NCBI GenBank assembly: GCA_015487645.1
Contig: WFPH01000012.1
Location: forward strand, 1 to 13,999
Origin: Thermosulfurimonas sp.
GTDB taxonomy: Bacteria > Desulfobacterota > Thermodesulfobacteria > Thermodesulfobacteriales > Thermodesulfobacteriaceae
Reading direction: 5' to 3'
Length of the DNA stretch: 13,999 nt
Each line of letters opens with the position of its first letter. Within the stretch, counting starts at the first letter, position 1. A program made the translations under genes and the position numbers. Shown in pieces: positions 6,602 through 13,835 of this stretch. The notes beneath the pieces were generated by a model that saw only the letters and a program-made list of their open reading frames with translations, was not told where the DNA came from and made no database searches.

Positions 6602-8533
6602 ATGCGGAGAATAAGGCTTGAGTGGATCCTACTGGCGCTTATGGTCCTAGGGGCGTTCGTTCCGGCCCTGGGAGTGGTGGAAAGACCCTGGGTTTTCCTT
6701 TTCCCAGCCGGGGTTCTGATTTTGGCCCTGGTGGTGGCGGTGAAGGAAAAGAAGGCTTCCTCGGCCTGTCTTCGTGTTCTCCCCCGGTTTTCGGACTACA
6801 TACACCTGGAATTTCGAGAAGGGGTTTGTGGCCGAGAGATTCCCGGGGCCGAACCGGTGCTTGACAAGGCTATGAACTTCGTGGCCTTGGTCTCGGGCTA
6901 TCTCTTTACCATGCATCAACAGGCCCGTGTTCTTTCTGAAATCAAGGACTTTCTGGGAGAGGTGGCCGAGAAACTGGTCAATTTTCATGAGAAAACCGAT
7001 GCCCTTTCCCTTGAACTTTACAACTCCGCGCAGCAGGCGGCCCAGGATGTGGAGGTCCTTTCCCGGGCTCTTGCGGACCTCAACACCGCAGCCAGCGAGA
7101 TCGCGGGAAGCATAACCCATACCGCCCAGAAGACCTCCGAGGCCCGTGAGAGGGCGGTGGAGGCCAAAACCACCATCGAGAAGCTTCTTGAGAGCACCGA
7201 GAGGATCGGCTCCGTGGCCCAGGTGATAAACGAGATCGCGGATCAGACCAATCTTCTGGCGCTAAACGCCACCATCGAGGCCGCGCGGGCCGGTGAGGCC
7301 GGAAAGGGTTTCGCGGTGGTGGCCAACGAGGTGAAGGAGCTTGCCCGGCAGACCGCCGAGGCCACCAAGGAGATCGCCAACATCATCTCGGAGATCCAGA
7401 ACGAGACCCGGAACGCCGTGGACGCGGTGGAGAGCATCACCAGCGGGGTGCTCGAGATAAACGAACTCGCCACCACCATCGCCTCAGCCAGCGAGGAACA
7501 GACTGCCACCATCTCCGACATCACCCGGAATATAGAGAATGTGCAGGCTGTGGTGCAGAAGACCTATGACTACTCCCAGACCCTCATGCAGCACACCAAG
7601 GAATCCGTGCAAGTGAAGACCATGGTGGAGGCCTTTCGCGTGGCCATGGAAAGCGTGACCATGGAAAACAACATGCTCCTTCACGGCCTGGTGGTGGAGG
7701 ACCGTTTCACGGAAAGTGTAAGGGATTGTCTTGAGGCCTTCACCCGGATTTCCCTGGTGCTCCTTAAGCACTACGAATGGATAAACGAGGTCTTAAACGG
7801 TATCATCGTGGGCAAACCGCCCGAGGTCCAGCTCGATCCTCATCGCTGCGCCCTGGGGCAGTTCCTCGAGGCTTATGAACCCCCCAACTCGAGGGTGGAG
7901 GCCATTCTCGCGGAGCTCAAGCCCGTTCACGAGGAGTTTCACCGCACCGCGGCCGACATTCAGGAGCGGCTCGCCAGGGGAGATCAGGCCGGGGCCATCG
8001 AGGTCTTCCGCCGGGAGACCCTCGCCCGTTTCTTCCGCATCACCGAGCTTTTCGGACGCTGGCTCTCTGAGGTAAGCGATCGGAAGGTCGAAGGCCTTGA
8101 TCTCTCGGACCTTTACCGGGAGGAGGAAGAATTCATGACCTTCGGGCCGGAGCTTGAGACCGGGATCTCGGAGATCGACCAGCAGCACCGCAAACTCGTC
8201 TCCCTGGTGAATCGTCTCTACCGGGCCATAAAGAGCGGGGAAGGAAACGAGGTCCTGGGGGAGATCCTTAACGAACTTGTGGCCTATACCGACTATCATT
8301 TCAAGACCGAGGAGTACTACTTCGATAAATTCGGCTATCCCGAGGGCGCACTCCACAAGGAGATCCACCGCAAGCTCACGGCCCAGGTGCTCTCCTTCAA
8401 GGAAAAGTTCGAGCGCGGGGAGGCCACCCTCTCCTACGATCTCTTAAATTTCCTCAAGGACTGGTTGGTGAACCATATCGGTAAGACCGACAAGAAGTAT
8501 GCACCCTTTCTGCAGGAGAAAGGGCTCAGGTAA
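6602..8533 (+). CDS. Methyl-accepting chemotaxis protein with C-terminal CZB and hemerythrin domains
   Basis: A 643-residue chemoreceptor with an unusual order. Two membrane helices (about 8-25 and 30-48) are joined by only a few residues, so there is no periplasmic sensor, and no HAMP domain is evident. The signalling region (about 110-350) contains the hairpin tip EIADQTNLLALNATIEAARA (211-230) followed by a GFAVVANEVKELA block. Next comes a chemoreceptor zinc-binding (CZB) domain with candidate ligands His390 (HYEW), Cys416 (HRCALGQ), His443 and His447. Last is a complete hemerythrin domain with ligands His529, His566, Glu570, His585, His589, His625 and Asp630. It should therefore sense zinc or redox state and oxygen (or NO) from the cytoplasm and signal through CheA/CheW. 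The ATG at 6602 is preceded by AGGAGG at 6591-6596; an in-frame GTG at 6569 lies inside the leader hairpin. The last 8 bases overlap the sbcD gene. Confidence 0.93.
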   Translation: MRRIRLEWILLALMVLGAFVPALGVVERPWVFLFPAGVLILALVVAVKEKKASSACLRVLPRFSDYIHLEFREGVCGREIPGAEPVLDKAMNFVALVSGYLFTMHQQARVLSEIKDFLGEVAEKLVNFHEKTDALSLELYNSAQQAAQDVEVLSRALADLNTAASEIAGSITHTAQKTSEARERAVEAKTTIEKLLESTERIGSVAQVINEIADQTNLLALNATIEAARAGEAGKGFAVVANEVKELARQTAEATKEIANIISEIQNETRNAVDAVESITSGVLEINELATTIASASEEQTATISDITRNIENVQAVVQKTYDYSQTLMQHTKESVQVKTMVEAFRVAMESVTMENNMLLHGLVVEDRFTESVRDCLEAFTRISLVLLKHYEWINEVLNGIIVGKPPEVQLDPHRCALGQFLEAYEPPNSRVEAILAELKPVHEEFHRTAADIQERLARGDQAGAIEVFRRETLARFFRITELFGRWLSEVSDRKVEGLDLSDLYREEEEFMTFGPELETGISEIDQQHRKLVSLVNRLYRAIKSGEGNEVLGEILNELVAYTDYHFKTEEYYFDKFGYPEGALHKEIHRKLTAQVLSFKEKFERGEATLSYDLLNFLKDWLVNHIGKTDKKYAPFLQEKGLR

Positions 8534-9653
8534 GGGAAGCCTGTAGACGACGGAGGGCCTCCTCGAAGAGCGCCTGTTCCTCTTCGGAGGGGGCCTTCCC
8601 GCTGACTTCCCGTATAAAGATTTCAAGGAGTTCCCGTGGGTTCCAATGATGGGTACTTTCAGGCAGAAGCAGTCTTTCTGATGGTCCCCTGAGATTGGGC
8701 GTTTCCAGGGCCAGGAGCTGAGGAAAGAGCTTCCGCAGCCGCTCAAAGGCCTGGGGGACCGGAGTTTCGTCTTCTAGGATAACTTTTACGTAGGCCGAGC
8801 TTGGGGACTCTCTCAGAATCTGTTGGAAGAGACCCCGGATGATCTTCAACTCCCGGGGCGGAGCGAGAGGGATAAATTCGGGGGATATCCGGCCACTCGC
8901 GGAATCGATTTCGAAGAGCCAGACCCCTTTGTTCACTCCGGCCTCGGAGAAAGAGAGGGGATAGGGTGATCCCGGGTAATAGATGTGTTCCTCTGGTTGT
9001 TGGGCCTGGTGGAGGTGCCCCAGAAGGACCAGATGAAAGCCCCGGAAGATTTCGGCCGGCAACCCCTCCTCTCCTCCTACCCAGAGATCTACCTCCGAGT
9101 CCCCCTTCTTTCCCCCTTCCACGAAAAGGTGTCCGACGAAGATACGGAACCCTTCAAAGGGCGGAAGATTTTCCAGAAGAAGCTCCCAGAGCTTCTCGCC
9201 CCCGCCGGAGAATGATTCCGGAAGCTGGCCTCGACGCTCAAGGATCTCCTTCAGATGCAGGGGAGTAAGGTGGGGGGCCAGGTAGAGAGAGATTGCTTCC
9301 CCTCGCAGGGGCTCAGAGAGAAGGTCCTCCTCTACGGCTACATGGATCCGGAGCCGGGCCAGGAGTTCCCGGGCGAAAGCCAGACGCTCCCGGCTGTCGT
9401 GGTTTCCCGGTATGAGGACCACCGTGGCCCCGCTTTCGTTCAGACGGGTCAGAATCTCTCCCAGGAGGCTTACGGCCTCGGCCGGGGGTACCGGCCGGTC
9501 GAAGATGTCCCCGGCCACTACCACCAGGTCAGGCCTAAGGTCCCTTACCAGGGGTAGGAATTCGGTCTCGAAAAAACGGGCCTGATCCTCGGTGAGGTGT
9601 ATCCCGTAGAAGAGTTTTCCCAGATGCCAGTCGGCGGTGTGGAGGATCCTCAC
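8526..9653 (-). CDS. sbcD: SbcD/Mre11-type DNA double-strand exonuclease subunit
   Basis: A 375-residue metallophosphoesterase of the SbcD/Mre11 family, the nuclease half of the SbcCD complex, which trims hairpins and protein-blocked DNA ends. Phosphoesterase motifs are in order: D-x-H at Asp8/His10 (HTADWHLG), GDIFDRP (48-54), GNHDSRERL (83-91), GHLF in the middle, and LLGHLHQAQ near residue 215. The C-terminal part fits the capping domain and the region that contacts SbcC. The start is a GTG at 9653-9651, three bases after the argH stop; no strong Shine-Dalgarno is visible, so coupling to argH is likely. It is the last gene of the pyr-arg operon. No sbcC/rad50 gene lies next to it: downstream is the convergent chemoreceptor gene, overlapping by 8 bases. 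Confidence 0.93.
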   Translation of the reverse strand: MRILHTADWHLGKLFYGIHLTEDQARFFETEFLPLVRDLRPDLVVVAGDIFDRPVPPAEAVSLLGEILTRLNESGATVVLIPGNHDSRERLAFARELLARLRIHVAVEEDLLSEPLRGEAISLYLAPHLTPLHLKEILERRGQLPESFSGGGEKLWELLLENLPPFEGFRIFVGHLFVEGGKKGDSEVDLWVGGEEGLPAEIFRGFHLVLLGHLHQAQQPEEHIYYPGSPYPLSFSEAGVNKGVWLFEIDSASGRISPEFIPLAPPRELKIIRGLFQQILRESPSSAYVKVILEDETPVPQAFERLRKLFPQLLALETPNLRGPSERLLLPESTHHWNPRELLEIFIREVSGKAPSEEEQALFEEALRRLQASLT

Positions 9654-9656
9654 GGA

Positions 9657-11072
9657 TCAGCTTCTTTGCGTTTCGAGGTCTCGGGCTTCCTCTTTCAGGG
9701 CCTCTCTGGCTCTGGCCAGGGCCTCGCGCACCCGCTCCGGGGCTGTGCCCCCTAAAGTCCGCCGGCGGGCCACCGAACCTTCCACCGTAAGCCATTGATA
9801 AACGTCTTCTCCGATGAGCTCAGAGAACCGCTGGAGTTCTTTGAGGGGGATCTCCCAGAGTTTGAGGCCCTTTTCCTCGGCGTAGGCCACGATCCGCCCT
9901 ACCACGTGGTGGGCCTCCCGAAAAGGAAGCCCCTTGAGGACCAGGTAGTCGGCCAGATCGGTGGCGGTGGTGTGTCCCTCTTCGGCCGCGGCCCTCATCC
10001 GCTCGGCCCGGGGGGTGAGGCCCTCGACCATGAGGCCCGCCAGTTTGAGGGAACGCTTCAGGGTGTCCGCGGTATCGAAGACCGGTTCCTTGTCTTCTTG
10101 GAGGTCGCGATTGTAAGCGAGGGGTAACCCTTTCATTACGGTGAGAAGGGCCATCAGATTCCCGTAGACCCTGCCGGTTTTCCCCCGGATGAGCTCCGCC
10201 ACATCGGGGTTTTTCTTCTGGGGCATGATGGAGGAGCCGGTGCAGAGGGCATCCGGGAGATCCACGAAACCGAACTCTGGACTCATCCAGAGGATGATCT
10301 CTTCCGAAAGCCTTGAAAGGTGCATCATGGTGAGGGCGGCGTTGAAGAGGAACTCCAGGGCGAAATCCCGGTCGGAGACGGCGTCCAGGCTGTTTTCCGC
10401 CGGGCGATCAAAACCCAGAAGCCGGGCCGTGAGCTCCCGGTCGAGGGGATAGGGTGTGCCCGCGAGTGCGGCTGAACCCAAGGGACAAACTCCAAGGCGT
10501 TTTAAGGCCTCCCGGAAACGTTCGGCATCCCGGGAGAACATCTGGTAGTAGGCCAGGAGATGGTGTGATAGAAGGACCGGTTGAGCGTGCTGGAGATGAG
10601 TGAAACCGGGAAGAACCAGGCCGAAGACCTCTTCGGCTTTGTCCACCAGGGCCTGACGCAGAGTTCGCAGGAGGCTCAGGATCTCCTGGGTCTCATCCCT
10701 GAGGTAGAGACGAAAATCCGTAGCTACCTGGTCGTTTCGACTCCGGCCGGTATGGAGTTTGCCCGCCAGAGGACCGATCTTTTCCCGGAGGGCCTGCTCG
10801 ATGTTCATGTGCACGTCCTCTAGCTCCCGGCGGAAAACGAACCGGCCTTCGCGTATCTCCTCCTCGATTTCTCGGAGTCCACGGGATAGCTTTTCGGCTT
10901 CAGCCTCGGTCAGGATCCCAGCCGCCCTGAGGGCTTCCACATGGGCCAGGTTCTGGCGTATATCGTGCAGGGCCAGTCTCCGGTCGAAGGAGACCGATTC
11001 CGTAAACTCTTCCACCAGTTCGTGGGTGGCCTCCCTGAAACGGCCTCCCCAGGGCTTGTCTATATCCGCCAT
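9657..11072 (-). CDS. argH: Argininosuccinate lyase
   Basis: A 471-residue enzyme of the fumarase/aspartase superfamily that splits argininosuccinate into arginine and fumarate, the last step of arginine synthesis. Family blocks are the N-terminal KPWGGRF (6-12), TGRSRNDQ (108-115), THLQHAQP (158-165, with the catalytic His) and the flexible signature loop GSSIMPQKKNPD (279-290, with the catalytic Ser). The length is typical. The ATG at 11072 is chosen because GGGAGG (minus strand, 11087-11082) sits nine bases upstream and the family normally begins just before KPWGGRF. An in-frame start at 11123 would add 17 atypical residues. It overlaps the end of pyrC by 13 bases, and sbcD begins three bases after its stop. 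It should act as a homotetramer in the cytoplasm. Confidence 0.96.
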   Translation of the reverse strand: MADIDKPWGGRFREATHELVEEFTESVSFDRRLALHDIRQNLAHVEALRAAGILTEAEAEKLSRGLREIEEEIREGRFVFRRELEDVHMNIEQALREKIGPLAGKLHTGRSRNDQVATDFRLYLRDETQEILSLLRTLRQALVDKAEEVFGLVLPGFTHLQHAQPVLLSHHLLAYYQMFSRDAERFREALKRLGVCPLGSAALAGTPYPLDRELTARLLGFDRPAENSLDAVSDRDFALEFLFNAALTMMHLSRLSEEIILWMSPEFGFVDLPDALCTGSSIMPQKKNPDVAELIRGKTGRVYGNLMALLTVMKGLPLAYNRDLQEDKEPVFDTADTLKRSLKLAGLMVEGLTPRAERMRAAAEEGHTTATDLADYLVLKGLPFREAHHVVGRIVAYAEEKGLKLWEIPLKELQRFSELIGEDVYQWLTVEGSVARRRTLGGTAPERVREALARAREALKEEARDLETQRS

Positions 11073-12334
11073 ACGATTCGGCCTCCCACCATGGTCAACA
11101 CGGCTCGGCCCTGCATCTCCCACCCCAGGAAAGGACTGTTCTTGCTTTTAGAGTGCAGGTTTTCCTCGGTGACTACCCAGACCGCCTCCGGATCGATGAG
11201 GGTGAGATCCGCCGGGGCCCCCGGTTTTAGCGAGCCCCCGGGCACCCTGAGAATACGGGCCGGGTTGGTGGAAAGGAGCTCGGCCATGCGCAGGGGAGAA
11301 ATGATCCCCTCCCGAACCAGTTTCAGGGTGAGTGGCACCGCAGTTTCAAGCCCGATCAGGCCAAAGGCCGCGGCTGGGAACTCCACCGCCTTTTCCAGCG
11401 GGCTGTGCGGGGCGTGATCCGTAGCAATGGCGTCTATCACCCCCTCGGCCAGGGCCTGACGCAGGGCCTCCCGATCCGTTTCGCTTCTCAAGGGGGGGTT
11501 TACCTTGGCGTTGGTGTTATAGCCCAGAACGGCTTCCTCGGTGAGGGTGAAGTAATGGGGCGCGGTCTCGGCGGTCACCGGTAGGCCCTCTTCTTTGGCC
11601 CGGCGGATAAGGGCCACACTGCCCGCGGTGGAAACATGGGCCAGGTGGATAGGATGACCGGTGAGCTTGGCCAGCGCCACCTCTCGAAAGATGGCTACCT
11701 CTTCGGCCTCGGTCGGGATGCCTTTGAGTCCCAGCCGGGCCGAAATCGGCCCTTCGTTGACCTGACCCCCGGCGGAGAGTCCGGGCTCCTCGGCATGGGA
11801 GATCACCGGAAGGTCGAAACTTCGGGCATACTCCAGGGCCAGGCGCATGAGGCCGGCGTCTTTAACCGGGTGTCCGTCGTCTGAGACCGCCACCGCTCCG
11901 GCCTTCCGGAGTTCTCCGAAGGGGGCCAGCTCCTCGCCTTTTTGCCCTCTGGATATACAGGCTACCGGATAGATCCTTACCAGGTTAACCTCTCGGGCCC
12001 GGGATAGGATGTAGCGGGTGACTTCGGGGGAATCGTTAGGGGGACGGGTGTTCGGCATACAGGCCACGGCGGTGAACCCCCCGGCCGCCGCGGCCCGCGA
12101 GCCGCTCTCAAGGTCCTCCTTCCATTCCTCTCCGGGTTCCCGGAGGTGAACGTGCATGTCAATGAGCCCGGGCATGAGCCAGAGCCCACAGGCCTCGATC
12201 ACTTCAGTTTGCGCGTCGGCGGGTATCTCGCGGTCAAGGGCCGCAATGCGTCCGTCTTCAACCAGGAGGTCTCCCTCCTGGTCCAGTCCTTGTGAGGGAT
12301 CCAGAATACGGGCCTTGCGTATGAGGGTCTTCAA
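11060..12334 (-). CDS. pyrC: Dihydroorotase, type I
   Basis: A 424-residue amidohydrolase that cyclises carbamoyl-aspartate to dihydroorotate, third step of pyrimidine synthesis. Metal-site residues are HVHLR (His61, His63), Asp153 in VSDDGHP, His180 (ISHAE), His233 (LAHVSTAG) and the catalytic Asp306 in ATDHAPH. MPNTRPPND (93-101) is also typical. The length fits the type I class. The only usable start is a TTG at 12334-12332: an in-frame TAA lies six bases upstream and there is no clear Shine-Dalgarno. That TAA is the stop codon of orfY, so initiation probably depends on ribosomes finishing orfY. In Aquifex the type I enzyme forms a dodecamer with aspartate carbamoyltransferase; the presence of pyrB in this operon makes a similar complex plausible (inference). 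Confidence 0.95.
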   Translation of the reverse strand: MKTLIRKARILDPSQGLDQEGDLLVEDGRIAALDREIPADAQTEVIEACGLWLMPGLIDMHVHLREPGEEWKEDLESGSRAAAAGGFTAVACMPNTRPPNDSPEVTRYILSRAREVNLVRIYPVACISRGQKGEELAPFGELRKAGAVAVSDDGHPVKDAGLMRLALEYARSFDLPVISHAEEPGLSAGGQVNEGPISARLGLKGIPTEAEEVAIFREVALAKLTGHPIHLAHVSTAGSVALIRRAKEEGLPVTAETAPHYFTLTEEAVLGYNTNAKVNPPLRSETDREALRQALAEGVIDAIATDHAPHSPLEKAVEFPAAAFGLIGLETAVPLTLKLVREGIISPLRMAELLSTNPARILRVPGGSLKPGAPADLTLIDPEAVWVVTEENLHSKSKNSPFLGWEMQGRAVLTMVGGRIVWRI

Positions 12335-12337
12335 AGT

Positions 12338-12442
12338 TTAAGTGCTGACTTTGCGTTTTTCCCACCAGTCAATCAAGAGAACCACCACACCTACCCCTAT
12401 AGCTATGGAACCTAAAATAAGAGCGCTTACTTCGGGACTCAT
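12338..12442 (-). CDS. orfY: 34-residue single-helix membrane protein between pyrB and pyrC
   Basis: A short reading frame of 34 codons and a TAA stop. The product begins MSPEVSALILGS and ends WWEKRKVST, giving one hydrophobic helix (about residues 6-24) followed by an Asp-Trp-Trp and a positively charged tail; this predicts N-out/C-in insertion. Support for expression comes from position: GAGGAGG (minus strand, 12458-12452) lies nine bases before the ATG, the ATG directly follows the TGA of orfX (TGA|ATG), and the stop is three bases before the pyrC TTG. It thus fills the pyrB-pyrC operon without a gap. I do not recognise a family. It may be a coupling leader for pyrC translation, a small membrane anchor, or both. 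Confidence 0.6.
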   Translation of the reverse strand: MSPEVSALILGSIAIGVGVVVLLIDWWEKRKVST

Positions 12443-12889
12443 TCACTTTTTCCTCCTCGTTCCAGAAGGATTATTCCTGCAACACATGAACTCAAGAGCT
12501 TTGCAAAACCTTTCCTCCCCCTCTGGGGGAGGCGGGGAGGGGGTAAAAATCCATTGGTTTCTCCCTCCCCTGGCCCCTCCCAAAGGGAGGGGAATCAAAT
12601 TATACAAAAGTCTCAAGCCTATAATCAGTATAGAAACCTCTGAATAACATCCCCCTCCCTTCGGGAGGGGATAGGGGAGGGGAAGAAAACCCTTGAATTT
12701 TCCCCTCCCAAACCCTCCCCCACAGGGGGAGGGAGACTTTTTCAGAGGTTTTAGTATAACAAATACTGGCAGAAGTGTATAAGGATATCTTTGACCGGAG
12801 ACTATAGGGGTAACGATTCCGGCCACTATTAGAGCCAGGGCCAGATGGAGAAGCCATTTGCCGGGTTCATAAAGGGTATGAGGTTTCAT
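12443..12889 (-). CDS. orfX: small membrane protein gene carrying two in-frame palindromic repeats
   Basis: An open frame of 148 codons that begins with the ATGA overlap at the end of pyrB and ends in a TGA directly abutting the orfY ATG. Residues 1-48 look like ordinary protein: MKPHTLYEPGKW, then a helix (about 13-31), then a second apolar stretch (37-48). Residues about 49-86 and 98-127 are low-complexity Ser/Pro/Gly/Arg text produced by two G/C-rich repeat elements (12634-12751 and 12514-12592). A short apolar stretch (SILIIGLRLLYNLI) lies between them, and a Cys-containing basic tail ends in TRRKK. Removing the repeats would leave roughly 80 residues. The family is not recognised. It may be a working gene with tolerated insertions or a decaying one. 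Frame openness alone is weak evidence in GC-rich sequence; the tight junctions at both ends are the stronger argument. Confidence 0.5.
   Translation of the reverse strand: MKPHTLYEPGKWLLHLALALIVAGIVTPIVSGQRYPYTLLPVFVILKPLKKSPSPCGGGFGRGKFKGFLPLPYPLPKGGGCYSEVSILIIGLRLLYNLIPLPLGGARGGRNQWIFTPSPPPPEGEERFCKALEFMCCRNNPSGTRRKK
12514..12592. repeat. BIME-like palindromic element A
   Basis: A 79-base element made of two facing REP-like units. The left stem-loop is CCTCCCCC-TCT-GGGGGAGG (12514-12532) followed by GGGGAGGGGG (12534-12543). After a 17-base A/T-rich spacer come CTCCCTCCCC (12561-12570) and the right stem-loop CCCCTCCC-AAA-GGGAGGGG (12574-12592). Both stems are perfect over 8 bp with 3-base loops, and the inner arms can pair with each other. 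The flanks (about 12493-12510 and 12599-12616) are only loosely inverted. It lies inside orfX. Confidence 0.8.
12634..12751. repeat. BIME-like palindromic element B with 11-bp terminal inverted repeat
   Basis: A 118-base element bounded by AAACCTCTGAA (12634-12644) and its exact inverse TTCAGAGGTTT (12741-12751), with weaker symmetry just outside (AGTATAG/TTAGTATAA). Inside are two facing REP-like units: CCCCTCCC-TTC-GGGAGGGG (12652-12670) plus GGGGAGGGG (12674-12682), then CCCCTCCC (12702-12709) plus CCCTCCCCC-ACA-GGGGGAGGG (12713-12733). It has the architecture of element A but with clearer ends, as in a MITE mobilised in trans. It too lies in frame inside orfX. Confidence 0.8.
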
Positions 12890-13824
12890 AAGGAGCTTTC
12901 GCGGCTTTTAAGAAGCAATAATAAAAGGGCCATTCTTACCGCTACGCCGTTTTCCACCTGATCCAGGATGACCTGTCCGGGAAAATCCTCAAGCTCGGGC
13001 GAGAGTTCCACGCCCCAGTTGATGGGGCCGGGGTGCATGAGGATAGCCCCTTCGGCTGCCCGGGAAAGTACCCGGCGGTTCAGGCCGAAGAAACGGGCGT
13101 ACTCGTGAAAGCCCGGAAAGAGCATTCGGCCGTGTCTTTCCTTCTGGACTCTCAGGGCGATCACCACGTCCGCCCCTTCCACGGCTTCTTCCAGCCTGAC
13201 ACACACCCGGGCTCCCAGGGCCTCCTTTTCGGAAGGCAGTAGGGTCCCCGGGCCGGAAACGTAGACTTCGGCCCCCATCTTGCGGAAGGCCAGGATGTCG
13301 GAGTGGGCCACCCGGCTGTGCCGGATATCTCCGATAATGGCCACCTTCAGACCGCGGAGATCCCCCTTTTTCTCCCAGACCGTAAGCAGATCCAGCAGGG
13401 CCTGGGTGGGATGCTCATGAAAGCCGTCCCCGGCGTTGATGACCGGCAGCTCCAGGTGCTGAGCCACGAAATGGGGAGCCCCGGAGGCCGGATGTCGGAT
13501 GACGAAAAGATCCGGCCCCATGGCCTGGAGGTTTTTCACGGTATCCAGGAGATTTTCGCCCTTTTCCAGGCTGCTTCCGCGGGCTGAGAAATTCAGGACT
13601 TCGGCCGAAAGCACCTTGGCCGCTCTCTCGAAGGAAAGACGGGTACGGGTGCTCGGCTCAAAAAAAAGGTTGGCCACCACTTTGCCCCGCAGGGTGGGCA
13701 CCTTGGGGATGGGGCGTCTCAGGATTTCCTTAAGATTAAGGGCGGTCCTTAAGACAACCAGGATATCCTCTTCCGAAAGGGGGCCGATCTCGAGAAGATG
13801 CCGGTGGGGGAACTCTATACCCAT
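12886..13824 (-). CDS. pyrB: Aspartate carbamoyltransferase catalytic subunit
   Basis: A 312-residue transcarbamoylase that condenses carbamoyl phosphate with aspartate, the committed step of pyrimidine synthesis. Carbamoyl-phosphate-binding FEPSTRTR is at 55-62, followed by SSLEKGE (84-90), RHPASG (110-115) and GDGFHEHPTQ (132-141). HPGPINWGVE near residue 265 is in the aspartate-binding loop region. Together these identify ATCase rather than ornithine transcarbamoylase. The length is that of the catalytic chain. No pyrI regulatory chain is visible. The ATG at 13824 has a modest AAAGG upstream. The gene heads a minus-strand operon running to sbcD; its TGA overlaps the orfX start as ATGA. A promoter candidate lies at 13836-13865. 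No PyrR-type attenuator is apparent: the leader would be very short. Confidence 0.96.
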   Translation of the reverse strand: MGIEFPHRHLLEIGPLSEEDILVVLRTALNLKEILRRPIPKVPTLRGKVVANLFFEPSTRTRLSFERAAKVLSAEVLNFSARGSSLEKGENLLDTVKNLQAMGPDLFVIRHPASGAPHFVAQHLELPVINAGDGFHEHPTQALLDLLTVWEKKGDLRGLKVAIIGDIRHSRVAHSDILAFRKMGAEVYVSGPGTLLPSEKEALGARVCVRLEEAVEGADVVIALRVQKERHGRMLFPGFHEYARFFGLNRRVLSRAAEGAILMHPGPINWGVELSPELEDFPGQVILDQVENGVAVRMALLLLLLKSRESSL

Positions 13825-13835
13825 AGACCTTTTCC

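Noticed and set aside
11073..11123. Upstream start for argH adding 17 residues
   Set aside because: The extension lies within pyrC and is unlike the family; GGGAGG at 11082-11087 serves the ATG at 11072.
12600..12857. An alternative 85-codon minus-strand frame across repeat element B
   Set aside because: It has no coupling to neighbouring genes and no sensible start context, and it is mostly repeat sequence read in another frame.
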